Of a DNA stretch of 64,000 bases, positions 26,260 through 35,861 are shown in pieces (the first letter of the stretch is position 1; each line of letters begins with the position of its first letter). Source of the stretch: JANXUC01 sp043782485 (GTDB lineage: Bacteria > Acidobacteriota > Terriglobia > Terriglobales > Acidobacteriaceae); NCBI GenBank assembly GCA_043782485.1, contig JAYWAL010000055.1, positions 34,121-98,120 of the forward strand, given 5' to 3'. The translations under genes were made by a program, and so were the position numbers. A model generated the notes under the pieces. The model saw nothing but the letters and a program-made list of their open reading frames with translations. It searched no databases and was not told the DNA's origin.

Positions 26260-26265
26260 TATAAT
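26260..26265 (+). promoter_or_regulatory. Probable -10 element of icd
   Basis: A consensus TATAAT lies 28 bases before the icd start codon, just after the upstream terminator. No matching -35 was recognised. Confidence 0.45.
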
Positions 26266-26293
26266 TATCGGTTTCTTACCTCGGAGGGTTTTC

Positions 26294-27706
26294 ATGGCAG
26301 GGTCTTACAACGGAGTGGCGGTGCCCAGCGGCGGTGCCAAGATCGGTTACAGCAACGGGCAGCACAGTATTCCTGATAATCCGATCATTCCGTTCATTGA
26401 AGGCGATGGTACCGGGCGCGACATTTGGAAGGCGTCGCAGCGCGTGTTCGACGCAGCAGTGGAGAAGGCCTACGGCGGCAAACGCAAGGTTGCCTGGTTT
26501 GAGGTCTTTGCCGGAGAGAAAGCGAAAGCCAAGTTCGACAACTGGCTGCCCGATGACACGGTAGCCGCCATTCGCGAGTTTCGCGTGGCCATCAAAGGAC
26601 CGCTGACCACGCCAGTGGGTGGCGGGATTCGTTCGCTGAACGTAACGCTGCGGCAGGTTCTTGATCTTTACTCCTGCGTTCGCCCGGTTCGGTACTACGC
26701 GGGCACGCCGTCGCCGGTGAAGCATCCTGAGAAGATGGACATTGTAATTTTCCGCGAGAACACCGAAGACGTTTACGCGGGGATCGAGTGGGAGCAGGGA
26801 ACCGCCGAGTGCGCCAAGCTTATCAAGTTTCTCAACGAAGACATGTTGAAGGGCGGCAAGAAGCAGGTTCGCCTGGATTCCGGCGTGGGAATTAAGCCGA
26901 TTTCGATCACGGGCACCAAGCGATTGGTGCGCGTGGCCATTCAACACGCTTTGAGCAACAAACTGAAGTCCGTGACGCTGGTACACAAGGGCAACATTCA
27001 AAAGTTTACCGAAGGCGCGTTCCGGACTTGGGGTTACGAAGTGGCTACCGAGGAATTCCGCGCCCAGGTTGTGACCGAGCGCGAGAGCTGGATTCTTGAT
27101 AACAAAGACAAGAATCCCAACCTTTCTGTGGCAGACAATGCGGGTTTGACGGAACCGGGCATGGAATACGCGCCGCCGGCCTTCCGCCAAGCCGTGGAAG
27201 CGGAAGTCAAGAGCGTGCTGGACACGATCTACGCGACGCATGGCAAGGGCGCGTGGAAATCGAAATTGATGATCAACGACCGTATTGCCGATTCCATCTT
27301 TCAGCAGGTGGTAACACGGCCAGAGGAATATTCGGTCCTAGCCACGCCGAACCTAAATGGCGACTATATTTCCGACGCTTGCGCCGCGCAGGTGGGCGGC
27401 CTGGGCATCGCCCCGGGAGCCAACATCGGCGACGGCTACGCAATTTTCGAGGCCACGCACGGCACGGCTCCGAAGTATGCCGACAAAGACGTCATCAATC
27501 CTGGATCGGTGATTCTTTCCGGCGTGATGCTGTTTCGTCACATCGGCTGGAACGAGGCGGCCGACTTGATCGAACAAGGGATGGAAAAAACCATTGTGCA
27601 GAAGAAGGTCACCTACGACTTTGAGCGCTTGATGGAAGGCGCAACCAAAGTGAAAACCAGCGAATTCGCGGATTACATCATCAGCAATATGACGGCGAAG
27701 GCTTAG
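26294..27706 (+). CDS. icd: Isocitrate dehydrogenase (probably NADP-dependent)
   Basis: Icd oxidises isocitrate to 2-oxoglutarate in the TCA cycle. The 470-residue product starts at an ATG with GGAGGG upstream. It carries FIEGDGTGRDIW, the FRENTEDVYAGIEW substrate loop, LVHKGNIQKFTEGAF, NLNGDYISDACAAQVGGLGIAPGANIG and ATHGTAPKYADKDVINPGSVILS. The Lys-Tyr in APKYA matches the pair that selects NADP in E. coli Icd, so NADP use is likely. It is longer than E. coli Icd (416), with insertions between 180 and 290. mdh follows 51 bases downstream, and the pair is probably co-transcribed. Confidence 0.96.
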   Translation: MAGSYNGVAVPSGGAKIGYSNGQHSIPDNPIIPFIEGDGTGRDIWKASQRVFDAAVEKAYGGKRKVAWFEVFAGEKAKAKFDNWLPDDTVAAIREFRVAIKGPLTTPVGGGIRSLNVTLRQVLDLYSCVRPVRYYAGTPSPVKHPEKMDIVIFRENTEDVYAGIEWEQGTAECAKLIKFLNEDMLKGGKKQVRLDSGVGIKPISITGTKRLVRVAIQHALSNKLKSVTLVHKGNIQKFTEGAFRTWGYEVATEEFRAQVVTERESWILDNKDKNPNLSVADNAGLTEPGMEYAPPAFRQAVEAEVKSVLDTIYATHGKGAWKSKLMINDRIADSIFQQVVTRPEEYSVLATPNLNGDYISDACAAQVGGLGIAPGANIGDGYAIFEATHGTAPKYADKDVINPGSVILSGVMLFRHIGWNEAADLIEQGMEKTIVQKKVTYDFERLMEGATKVKTSEFADYIISNMTAKA

Positions 27707-27757
27707 GCGCGCGGTCTTATCATTTCGGCTCCGAAACGGGGCAAAAAGGACTCATTC

Positions 27758-28684
<927 letters not shown>

Positions 28685-28716
28685 CTGGCGTGAGTCAAAG
28701 CAGAATGAATCCAAGC

Positions 28717-28755
28717 AAGCAAAAAGGCGTGGAAGATATCCGCGCCTTTTTGCTT
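28717..28755. terminator. Bidirectional rho-independent terminator between mdh and the cyclophilin gene
   Basis: AAGCAAAAAGGCG pairs perfectly with CGCCTTTTTGCTT (13 bp). The A-run on one arm and T-run on the other let it act on both converging transcripts. Confidence 0.88.
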
Positions 28756-28765
28756 GTCATCGAAA

Positions 28766-29293
28766 CTAAACCTTCTCGATCTTCACCGCAGTCAACTGGA
28801 TTTCCTTCCGCGGACGGTCTTGCCCATCCCGCGGCGCGCTCGTGATCTTATCCACGGTCGCCTGGCCTTCCACCACCTCGCCGAAAATGGTGTGCTTCCC
28901 GGTCAGCCAAGTCGTTGCCGCAACCGTGATGAAAAACTGCGAGCCGTTGGTGTTCGGCCCCGAGTTCGCCATGGCCAGTTTGCCGGGCACGTCAAAGCTG
29001 TGCGGGGAACCTTTCGTTTCGTCCTCAAACTTGTAACCGGGTCCGCCCATTCCTGTTCCCTGCGGGTCTCCCCCTTGGATCATGAAATTCGGAATCACAC
29101 GATGGAACACGGTCCCGTCGTAGAGCTTCTCGGTGGTCTTTTTGCGGGTATTCGGATGCGTCCATTCGCGCTTGCCTTCGGCGAGCTCAACGAAGTTGTC
29201 GACGGTTTTGGGAGCTTCCTTCTCGAACAGACGGCACACAATGTTGCCCTCGGTGGTTTCAAACGTGGCATACAAGCCGGGTTGACGTGACAT
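28766..29293 (-). CDS. Cytoplasmic cyclophilin-type peptidyl-prolyl isomerase
   Basis: The 175-residue product has no signal peptide and shows the cyclophilin core FHRVIPNFMIQGGDP, the KFEDE segment, LAMANSGPNTNGSQFFIT and KHTIFGEVVEG. The catalytic Arg (FHR), Phe and Gln (FMIQ) are present. It catalyses cis-trans isomerisation at proline during folding. It starts MSRQPGLYATFETTEGNIVCRLF with AAAGGA upstream. A second, exported cyclophilin lies directly upstream on the same strand, so the pair probably serves the two compartments. Confidence 0.95.
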   Translation of the reverse strand: MSRQPGLYATFETTEGNIVCRLFEKEAPKTVDNFVELAEGKREWTHPNTRKKTTEKLYDGTVFHRVIPNFMIQGGDPQGTGMGGPGYKFEDETKGSPHSFDVPGKLAMANSGPNTNGSQFFITVAATTWLTGKHTIFGEVVEGQATVDKITSAPRDGQDRPRKEIQLTAVKIEKV

Positions 29294-29355
29294 GGAATCC
29301 TTTCGCGAACGGGGTCTGGCCCCAAAAATGTGGAACGGATGCAGCCCTAGATAAA

Positions 29356-30120
29356 TTAGGGCTTCTTGACGGCGGTGCCGGCCGCGGGCTTCTTCATCCC
29401 GTTTAGGCCGTGCACGACTGGATGCCGCGCTGGTGTGGTCGCGCCGCCACGAACACCGCCACGAACAATCGTGAGGTGCACAATGCGGACGGGTGTTAGA
29501 GGCTTGTCGTTGGGCCCTTTGGGCAGTCGCGCAATCTTCTTTACCAGAGCGATGCTGGCATCATCGCACTGGCCAAAAATGGTGTGATGACCGCTCAGGT
29601 GAAAGCTGTGCGTGGAGTCCTCGGTAATGAAAAACTGCGACCCGTTGGTGCCGGGGCCGGAATTGGCCATGGCTAGGCGCCCTGGACGGTCAAACTTAAG
29701 CGTCTCGACAAATTCATCCTGAAAACGGTAGCCGGGATCGCCCGTTCCCGTACCCAGCGGATCGCCACCTTGAATCATGAACTCGGGAATCACGCGATGG
29801 AAAATGGTGCCATCGTACAGCGGCGTATTGTGCTTGGTCACGCCGCTGGCTGGATTCTTCCAGTCTTTCTTGCCGGTAGCCAGGCCAATGAAGTTCTCGA
29901 CCGTGATGGGCGTTTCCTTCTCAAAGAGGGTGCAGCGGAGCGTTCCCGCTGTGGTGTTGAATACCGCTACAGGGTTACCGCTTGGCGCGGCGGGCTTCTT
30001 GACGGCAGGCTTAGCAGCAGGCTTGACTGCGGTAGCCGTTTTCGCCTTCGGCGTGACGGCCTGACCGAACAGGCCCGCGGTTAAACCCGCAAGGGCCAAA
30101 CAAAACTGTAACTTGCGCAT
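29356..30120 (-). CDS. Exported cyclophilin-type peptidyl-prolyl isomerase
   Basis: The 254-residue product begins with a signal peptide (LQFCLALAGLTAGLFGQAV), then an Ala/Lys/Pro-rich linker of about 30 residues. The cyclophilin domain follows (FHRVIPEFMIQGGDP, LAMANSGPGTNGSQFFIT, HHTIFGQCDDAS). A Lys/Pro/Ala tail (KKPAAGTAVKKP) mirrors the linker. It probably works in the periplasm or on the outer membrane. GGAAAT-type spacing upstream gives a weak ribosome site. The cytoplasmic copy lies 62 bases downstream. Confidence 0.93.
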   Translation of the reverse strand: MRKLQFCLALAGLTAGLFGQAVTPKAKTATAVKPAAKPAVKKPAAPSGNPVAVFNTTAGTLRCTLFEKETPITVENFIGLATGKKDWKNPASGVTKHNTPLYDGTIFHRVIPEFMIQGGDPLGTGTGDPGYRFQDEFVETLKFDRPGRLAMANSGPGTNGSQFFITEDSTHSFHLSGHHTIFGQCDDASIALVKKIARLPKGPNDKPLTPVRIVHLTIVRGGVRGGATTPARHPVVHGLNGMKKPAAGTAVKKP

Positions 30121-30221
30121 GGGAAATTTCCTCGCACAGATGAATTGATTCTAGCGATAAGACTGCTTTTAAATTGTACGACACTAGGTTGGTAAAACGA
30201 GTTGCGGAGTGAGATGCGGCC

Positions 30222-31130
30222 CTACTGCGGTGCCGGAGAACTTGCTTCGGGAGCCCGAGAGGTCTCTGTGACTGGGGCATCCAAGGCTGGGGTTTCCGAC
30301 TGGGGCATCTCGGTTTGAGGAGCGAAGGCGCCCGAAACTACCGGCCGAGCTGCCATCAACGGGCCCGCCGCTGCGGTCGGAGCCAGCTCTACCACCGATC
30401 CCGGTGCAGCCACCGCTACCTGACTCTTGTCTTGCAATTCCGAGTAACGGTCGGAAACCATAATGTGGAACACCCATTGTCGCCGTTCTTCTTCTGGTTC
30501 CACCAAACCAGCCGCCTTTAATGGCACCAAATAGGCTTCCACCCAATGAATCTGCGCCTTGCTCATGCCGCGGCGTTGCAGGTCCACGGTAACGCCCGCC
30601 AGGTGCGACGAAGCAATTTCGCCTTCCGCCGGAGCGGCATTGCGGTTGTGTCGACGCAATTTCTTCTGCACCAGCACGGTACGCACAGCCGAATTCACCT
30701 GAATCTGAGCATGAAATTGCTGGTAGTAGGCTTCGGCCAGGTCTTCGACAAAGTCGCGCGTCCAGGGCCGGCAATATCGACGATCCGGATCCAGCCGGGG
30801 ATCAATGCGTAAAGTTTCGCCGGGAATGATCGGCACCAGCTTGCCTTCCAGCTTCAACTGCTCCATCTCGTTGTCATCCTGGATGCGCGGCAATTCCAAG
30901 CGGTCAATTTCCGCGTTTTGCTTCAGCAGGGAATCGTGCGAAGGCCGAAATACCGGATTCCAGAAGATATGACGCCAGCGGTGATGTCGGCGGCCTGTGC
31001 CTTTGCTGGTTATTTTCTCCGTCTTGGGCTCACGGTGCTTTTTCAAGCGCGAGGGCTTGGCGGCGCCAAAACCGCACCAAAGCAGCGCAATCAAGCTGAG
31101 GCCCAGGGCCCGTCGTATCAGAAGTGGCAA
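30222..31130 (-). CDS. Secreted M15-like (D,D-carboxypeptidase fold) protein, tentative
   Basis: The 302-residue product starts at TTG (AGGA 9 bases upstream) with a signal peptide (LIRRALGLSLIALLWCGFGAA). Residues about 120-230 contain an AYYQQFHAQIQVNSAVRTV stretch, SSHLAGVTVDLQRRG and WVFHIMVS. This order resembles the M15/DUF5715-type peptidoglycan peptidase fold, in which SxHxxGxAxD and a late His bind zinc: the SSH His, the VTVD Asp and the FHI His would be the ligands. The Pro/Ala-rich tail of about 70 residues is low complexity. Cell-wall hydrolysis is inference from these motifs. Confidence 0.6.
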   Translation of the reverse strand: MPLLIRRALGLSLIALLWCGFGAAKPSRLKKHREPKTEKITSKGTGRRHHRWRHIFWNPVFRPSHDSLLKQNAEIDRLELPRIQDDNEMEQLKLEGKLVPIIPGETLRIDPRLDPDRRYCRPWTRDFVEDLAEAYYQQFHAQIQVNSAVRTVLVQKKLRRHNRNAAPAEGEIASSHLAGVTVDLQRRGMSKAQIHWVEAYLVPLKAAGLVEPEEERRQWVFHIMVSDRYSELQDKSQVAVAAPGSVVELAPTAAAGPLMAARPVVSGAFAPQTEMPQSETPALDAPVTETSRAPEASSPAPQ

Positions 31131-31454
31131 AGTGGCAAATCCTTCAAATGAGGCTTCAGTCTACACGTTTTCCACAGGCCAGTGCCGCACAAAAGAGAGT
31201 CCTGAAAGTAATGCCGAAGTGAGCGTACGTGACCCGATGCAACCGGGAATCATGGAGGATTCCGTCTGCAAGAGCGGACGAAAAGAGGCCAATTCCGGGC
31301 AATTCCTGGTACTGGACCCAAGACGCCGGGACTCGCGTCTGTGTAATTGCGGGCGCACCCGCCCGCACGGTCTTGGGGTATCGGGGTATTTGTCATAAAG
31401 AACAAGACCACGGGGCGAGGGCGCTCGCGACTACACGAGCTGAAGCCCTAAGCC
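31131..31454. other. Intergenic region before sdhB end, contains family A repeat
   Basis: About 324 bases between the M15-like gene start and the sdhB stop. The right third is the palindromic repeat listed separately. The rest shows no gene, and no terminator for sdhB was recognised. Confidence 0.55.
31335..31440. repeat. Long palindromic intergenic repeat, family A (second copy)
   Basis: The arms GTGTAATTGCGGGCGCACCC... and, inverted, ...CGAGGGCGCTCGCGACTACAC enclose GGTCTTGGGG and an AT-richer centre. The order and words match the copy at 19670-19785, with several base changes in each arm. Confidence 0.75.
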
Positions 31455-32234
31455 TTACCGCCGGAACAAATCCGTAACCGCCTGCACCATCACATCGCGG
31501 CTGACTTCGGAAATCGATCGCGTGAGCGGAATGTCTTTGGGGCAGACCTCCACGCAATTCTGCGCGTAGCCACACTCTTGAATTCCGCCATCGCCCATCA
31601 AAGCGGCCAGGCGCTCGTGTTTCAGGGCCTTACCGGTTGGGTGAGAGTTGAAAAGCCCAACCTGCGCAATCGTCGCCGCGCCAACAAAGCCGGTATCGTC
31701 GTTAAACTGCGGGCACGCTTCCATGCAGCAGCAACAGGAAATGCACCGCGAAATCGGATACGCGTTTTCCTGCTCACGGGGAGTAATGCGCGGGCCGGAA
31801 CCCAGATCGTAGGTTCCATCGACTGGAACCCAGGCTTTCACCGCCTTCAGATTTTCAAAAATCACGCTGCGATCCACCGACAGATCCCGCACAACAGGAA
31901 ACTTACTCAGAGGCTCCACGCGAATCGGTTGTTCCAATTGGTCCACCAGCGCCGAGCAAGCCATACGCGCCTTGCCGTTAATCACCATGGCGCAGGAGCC
32001 GCAAACTTCTTCCAGGCAATTGGCGTCGTAGGTCACGGGCGAGGTTGTGGTTCCAGCCGACGTCACCGGGTTCGCGGCAATCTCCATCAGGCTGGAGATG
32101 ATGTTCATTCCAGGCTTCCACGGCAGCTCGAAGCCCTCCCATTGCGCGGCGCTCTGCGGACTGGCTTGGCGCTTGATCTTGAAGAGGACTGTTTTCGTAG
32201 CGGTCTTGGCCTTACCGGCGTTCTCAACGGACAT
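31455..32234 (-). CDS. sdhB: Succinate dehydrogenase iron-sulfur subunit
   Basis: SdhB carries three Fe-S clusters that pass electrons from FAD to quinone in complex II. The 259-residue product has the [2Fe-2S] cysteines (CLEEVCGSCAMVINGKARMAC is the loop) and the [4Fe-4S]/[3Fe-4S] clusters in CISCCCCMEACPQ and CGYAQNCVEVCPKDIP. This layout fits the Bacillus-type enzyme, in line with the single SdhC. The N-terminus (MSVENAGKAKTATK) contains VENA, similar to the AVEN repeat encoded just upstream. It is the last gene of the sdhC-sdhA-small ORF-sdhB operon. Confidence 0.97.
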   Translation of the reverse strand: MSVENAGKAKTATKTVLFKIKRQASPQSAAQWEGFELPWKPGMNIISSLMEIAANPVTSAGTTTSPVTYDANCLEEVCGSCAMVINGKARMACSALVDQLEQPIRVEPLSKFPVVRDLSVDRSVIFENLKAVKAWVPVDGTYDLGSGPRITPREQENAYPISRCISCCCCMEACPQFNDDTGFVGAATIAQVGLFNSHPTGKALKHERLAALMGDGGIQECGYAQNCVEVCPKDIPLTRSISEVSRDVMVQAVTDLFRR

Positions 32235-32252
32235 GTTCCAGCCTTCCCCCTG

Positions 32253-32390
32253 CTACTTCGTAACCTTGTTCTCAACTGCGTTCTCAACTGCAACGTTCTC
32301 AACTGCAACATTCTCAACTGCAACCGCTGGCTTTACGTCTGTTTCTCCAACCTTCGTGCTACCAGGACCTGGCAGCTCACAAGTTGCACC
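32253..32390 (-). other. Stop-free continuation of the small sdh ORF with a VAVEN repeat
   Basis: After the TGA at 32391-32393 the same frame runs on for 45 codons to a TAG at 32253. It ends with three VAVEN-like pentapeptides from 15-base DNA repeats (TTCTCAACTGCAACG on the plus strand). A repeat period that keeps the frame hints that this part was once, or still is, translated. It may be an old C-terminal half cut off by a nonsense mutation, or chance. Confidence 0.4.
32270..32325. repeat. 15-bp tandem repeat upstream of sdhB
   Basis: Four copies of TTCTCAACTGC, most with a CAAC/CAACG/CAACA spacer, give a 12-15 base period. They lie between the small sdh ORF and sdhB. Confidence 0.85.
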
Positions 32391-32546
32391 TCAACCTCGA
32401 ACAAGCCATCCATACCCGATCATGAAAAGGCCTGCGGCCAGGGCCAGCCAGTCATGGGTCAACAGCAGCGACCGAACGACAATGAAAGCTCCCAGCCCAA
32501 CGAAGAGCACTCGCCGAACCGTGTTGAAATTTAGAACGTTCTGCAT
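32391..32546 (-). CDS. Small membrane protein encoded between sdhA and sdhB
   Basis: A 51-codon frame begins with ATG at 32546, 7 bases after the sdhA stop, and has AGG 7 bases upstream. The product starts MQNVLNFNTVRRVLFVGLG and has two predicted membrane helices (about residues 12-28 and 32-48) ending GYGWLVRG. The size and hydrophobicity recall DUF2892-type small inner-membrane proteins, but no firm family match was made. Its position inside the sdh operon suggests a link to complex II assembly or anchoring, which is inference. In the same frame after its TGA another 45 codons remain open. Confidence 0.6.
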   Translation of the reverse strand: MQNVLNFNTVRRVLFVGLGAFIVVRSLLLTHDWLALAAGLFMIGYGWLVRG

Positions 32547-32553
32547 AAGCTAC

Positions 32554-34332
32554 CTACTTGACCGCGTCATAACGCCGCGGACGAGGCGGCACCAAAGAAA
32601 CATCAATCGGTTCAAACTCAAATCGAGGCTCATCCGCATCGGGCGCAAACGCAGCCTTCGTCGTTTTGAGCCAATTCTTATCATCCCGTTCCGGAAAATC
32701 CGGTTTGTAATGCGCGCCGCGGGATTCATCGCGCATGGCTGCGCCCTGGGCGACTACGCGGGCGAGTTGCATCATGTTGTAGAGCTGGCGGGTGAAGACG
32801 ACGCTGGTATTGGCCCACTGCGTGCGGTCGCTCAGGTTTACGTTCTTCATGCGTTCGAGTAGATCGACTATTTTGGCGTCAGCTTCGTGGCACGCCTTGC
32901 TGTAGCGGATGACGGTGCAGTAGCGCGTCATCAGTTCGCCCAGTTCGCGCCAGAGACGGAACGGGTTTTCCGTCCCCTGATTGTTCATCAGGCCAGCGTT
33001 CATTTCTTCCTGGCGCTTGCGCTCGGCGTCGAAATAGCCGTTGGTTGGCGCGGCGGGCAGGCTCTTCGCGTAGCGCATGGCATTCGGGCCGGCCATGAAG
33101 CCGCCGAAGATGCAGGAAACGAGGGAGTTCGCACCTAGCCGATTTGCGCCATGGTACTGGTATTCGCACTCGCCTGCGGCAAAAACTCCCGGAATGTTCG
33201 TTTGCTGGTTGAAATCGACCCAAAGCCCGCCCATCGTGTAATGCATGCCAGGGAAAATCTTCATCGGCACATCGCGCGGATCGTCGCCGACGAATTTCTG
33301 GTAGATCTCCAGAATGCCTTCCAACTTCTTATCGAGAATTTTGCGGTCGATGTGCGTCAGGTCGAGGTAGACCATCGCCTGGCCGTCGATGCCCAGCTCG
33401 TTTTCGTACACCACTTTGTGGATGGCACGCGTAGCCACGTCGCGCGGAACCAGGTTCCCGTACTTCGGATACCACTCTTCCAGGAAATACCAACGGTCGC
33501 CCTCAGGAATGGAGTTGGCGGCCCGCTGGTCACCTTTCGTTTTTGGAACCCAAACGCGGCCACCTTCGCCGCGCGCCGATTCCGACATCAAGCGCAGCTT
33601 GTCTTCGCCGGGAATCGCGGTGGGATGGACCTGAATAAACTCGCCGTTCGCGTAAAACGCCCCCTGCTGGTATAAAGCCGATTGCGCCGAACCGGTGCAA
33701 ACCACCGAGTTGGTAGACTTGCCAAAAATCGCGCCAATCCCGCCCGTGCAAACAATGATGGCGTCCGCAGGGAAGGTCTGCACTTCCATGCTGCGCAGGT
33801 TCATCGCGCAAATGCCGCGGGCCACACCCTGTCCATCGAGCACCGCCGACAGAAATTCCCAGCTCTCGTACTTCGTAACCTTACCTTCGGATTCGAAACG
33901 GCGCACTTGCTCATCCAGCGCATACAACAACTGCTGCCCCGTGGTCGCTCCAGCAAAGGCCGTCCGGTTATACAACGTCCCGCCGAACCGCCGAAAATCC
34001 AACAACCCTTCCGGAGTGCGGTTGAACGGCACGCCCATGCGGTCGAGCAAATCAATAATCCCCGGCGCGGCGTCGCACATGTTCTTGACCGGCGTCTGGT
34101 TGGCCAGGAAGTCGCCGCCATACACGGTGTCGTCCAGATGGATCGCGGTCGAGTCGCCTTCGCCCTTCAAGTTCTTCGCGGCGTTGATCCCGCCCTGCGC
34201 GCAAACGGAGTGCGACCGCTTCACCGGCACAATGGAAAACAGATCCACTGACCCGCCCATTTCAGCAATCTTGATGACCGCCGACAACCCGGCCAGCCCG
34301 CCACCCACCACGATAATTCTAGGATTCGCCAT
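32554..34332 (-). CDS. sdhA: Succinate dehydrogenase flavoprotein subunit
   Basis: SdhA oxidises succinate to fumarate with covalently bound FAD. The 592-residue product has the dinucleotide fold VVGGGLAGLSAVIKIAEMGG, the flavin-linking HSVCAQGGINAAKN segment, and catalytic-region motifs GEGGRVWVPK and HYTMGGLWVDFNQQT, plus GANRLGANSLVSCIFGG. The length is normal. It lies 26 bases after sdhC and before the small membrane ORF. Together with sdhC it identifies the Bacillus-type (single cytochrome subunit) complex II. Confidence 0.98.
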   Translation of the reverse strand: MANPRIIVVGGGLAGLSAVIKIAEMGGSVDLFSIVPVKRSHSVCAQGGINAAKNLKGEGDSTAIHLDDTVYGGDFLANQTPVKNMCDAAPGIIDLLDRMGVPFNRTPEGLLDFRRFGGTLYNRTAFAGATTGQQLLYALDEQVRRFESEGKVTKYESWEFLSAVLDGQGVARGICAMNLRSMEVQTFPADAIIVCTGGIGAIFGKSTNSVVCTGSAQSALYQQGAFYANGEFIQVHPTAIPGEDKLRLMSESARGEGGRVWVPKTKGDQRAANSIPEGDRWYFLEEWYPKYGNLVPRDVATRAIHKVVYENELGIDGQAMVYLDLTHIDRKILDKKLEGILEIYQKFVGDDPRDVPMKIFPGMHYTMGGLWVDFNQQTNIPGVFAAGECEYQYHGANRLGANSLVSCIFGGFMAGPNAMRYAKSLPAAPTNGYFDAERKRQEEMNAGLMNNQGTENPFRLWRELGELMTRYCTVIRYSKACHEADAKIVDLLERMKNVNLSDRTQWANTSVVFTRQLYNMMQLARVVAQGAAMRDESRGAHYKPDFPERDDKNWLKTTKAAFAPDADEPRFEFEPIDVSLVPPRPRRYDAVK

Positions 34333-34358
34333 TCTTTTTTACGCCGTTCTTATTCCAC

Positions 34359-35111
34359 TTATTCAGACACAGCAGGCTTAGCGTTTTCCACTTGACTAGC
34401 CCCAACCTCATCCACCGGCTGCTGTTCGTAGCGCACGCGCATGGTGTACAAACTGCCCAGCCCAACGCCGCTCATCACCACAAAAAATCCCAAACAGGCC
34501 AGCAACAGACGCTTCTGAGCCTTCTCTCCGGAAACCAAGCCCCACTTCGCGGCAAATAGCCACAATCCGTAAGCGAAATGCCACGACGCGCTCACCAACC
34601 CCACCACGTAAAACGCGAGCAGCAGCGGCTGAAACAGCTCCGCCTGCACCTTGCCGAATGACGCTCCCGGATAGGCGTGCAAGTCAATCCCTGAAAATCT
34701 CAGCGTGTAGGTATGGAACGCGATGTAGGCAAACGCAATGCCGCCCGTCCAGCGTTGTGCCGTGTACATCCAATTGCCCGACCACGGATAACTCAGCAGA
34801 TTCGTCTCGCCGCGATACCAGATGTAAAACCCATACCCGGCGTGAAAAAGAATTGGCAGCCATACACCAAACAATTCCAGGATGGGAACCAGTGGCAGGC
34901 TCGCCAAGAACCTAACCTGATGCGCGTAAGCGGTCGGACCGTTGAGCACAGCCGAGTTGGAAATGAGAATATGCTCGATCAGGAATGCCCCAACCGGCAC
35001 AATCCCGCTCAGCGAATGCAGACGCCGCAGAAGAAAACTAACACCCTGACCGGCGCGCAGCGGAGCCACCCCTGCCTTCACCTCGCCAACCGCCGGAACG
35101 CTTGCTGCCAC
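34359..35111 (-). CDS. sdhC: Succinate dehydrogenase cytochrome b558 subunit
   Basis: SdhC anchors complex II in the membrane and carries heme and quinone sites. The 250-residue product has five helices and the cytochrome b558 family features: RRLHSLSGIVPVGAFLIEH, LFHAGYGFYIW, AQRWTGGIAFAYIAFHTYTLRF and SASWHFAYGLWLFAAKWG. The histidines in these helices are the heme-ligand candidates. The C-terminus extends about 25 residues beyond the last helix and ends VENAKPAVSE. It heads the operon on the minus strand. Confidence 0.95.
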   Translation of the reverse strand: MAASVPAVGEVKAGVAPLRAGQGVSFLLRRLHSLSGIVPVGAFLIEHILISNSAVLNGPTAYAHQVRFLASLPLVPILELFGVWLPILFHAGYGFYIWYRGETNLLSYPWSGNWMYTAQRWTGGIAFAYIAFHTYTLRFSGIDLHAYPGASFGKVQAELFQPLLLAFYVVGLVSASWHFAYGLWLFAAKWGLVSGEKAQKRLLLACLGFFVVMSGVGLGSLYTMRVRYEQQPVDEVGASQVENAKPAVSE

Positions 35112-35312
35112 GGGGAGTCTCCTTCAGGCTTCTACTTGCGTTTGCGCAACCTTTGATTATCTTTTTGCGGGGTGGGTGAAGTCAAGGACGGGCATGGTTC
35201 GCTTCCAAGTTGCGTGGAAGTCAGTGATACAAGAGCACCCGGTATTGTCACCGCAATCAAAATCCATCACAATCGTAAATTGAGCAACCTGGAACGGAGC
35301 GAAACCAAAAGT

Positions 35313-35696
35313 ATGAAAACTTCGACCCAAAAGTTGGCTCAGCTCGTTCTCGCCTTTGCTTGTTCCACCACTCCCATCACCATGCAGGCAAAACGCGTCG
35401 CGGCCACGCCAGTCGCTCCGGTGGTTCAAGGCTCGGTTCGCTACTCGTCCGACGGCGACGGCCGGGACCAGTATGTCGTTGCCGCTGACGCGCAGCGTGG
35501 CAACGTTCTGTGGAGGGTCAAAATCTTCCACAACTCTATCGACCCGGAAAGGGAGGAGGACGTTCAGTGGGTATTCATCCGCGAACTGAAAGTGGTGAAA
35601 GGCATGCTTTTCGTAAAGGACGAAAAATCGCGATGTTATGTCTTGGATTTGCAGACGAGGACAGTAAAAGACGCCCCCTGCGCCGACACCTTCTAG
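35313..35696 (+). CDS. Small secreted protein of unknown function
   Basis: The 127-residue product has a signal-like N-terminus (MKTSTQKLAQLVLAFACSTTPI). The mature part is beta-rich with the core QYVVAADAQRGNVLWRVKIF, VQWVFIRELKVVKGMLFVKDE and YVLDLQTRTVK, close in character to a single PQQ-propeller-like blade pair. The start was chosen for the signal peptide; a GGAG lies 13 bases upstream, which is far. The frame extends upstream to 35172 without support. No function can be given. Confidence 0.6.
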   Translation: MKTSTQKLAQLVLAFACSTTPITMQAKRVAATPVAPVVQGSVRYSSDGDGRDQYVVAADAQRGNVLWRVKIFHNSIDPEREEDVQWVFIRELKVVKGMLFVKDEKSRCYVLDLQTRTVKDAPCADTF

Positions 35697-35724
35697 GGAA
35701 ACTCTGATTCAGTCCAATATCTCC

Positions 35725-35820
35725 AAGGTCTGTCATTCTGAGTGCAGCGAAGAATCCCTACTCTTTGTATTTCAGAAGTACTCTTGCGAGCTTTCTCGCC
35801 GTTCGCAGAGCTCAGAATGA
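35725..35820. repeat. Dispersed GTCATTC-type repeat copy
   Basis: GTCATTCTGAGTGCAGCGAA opens the stretch and CAGAATGA closes it in inverse orientation, with TTTCTCGCC between. Related copies lie near 15605, 38430 and 53215. Confidence 0.65.
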
Positions 35821-35861
35821 AAACAATTGAAATTTTACGACTTAATCAGAGTCTCCCTAGT

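Noticed and set aside
26276..27241. Minus-strand 321-codon frame
   Set aside because: Antisense to icd; composition rich in Arg and His with no domain pattern.
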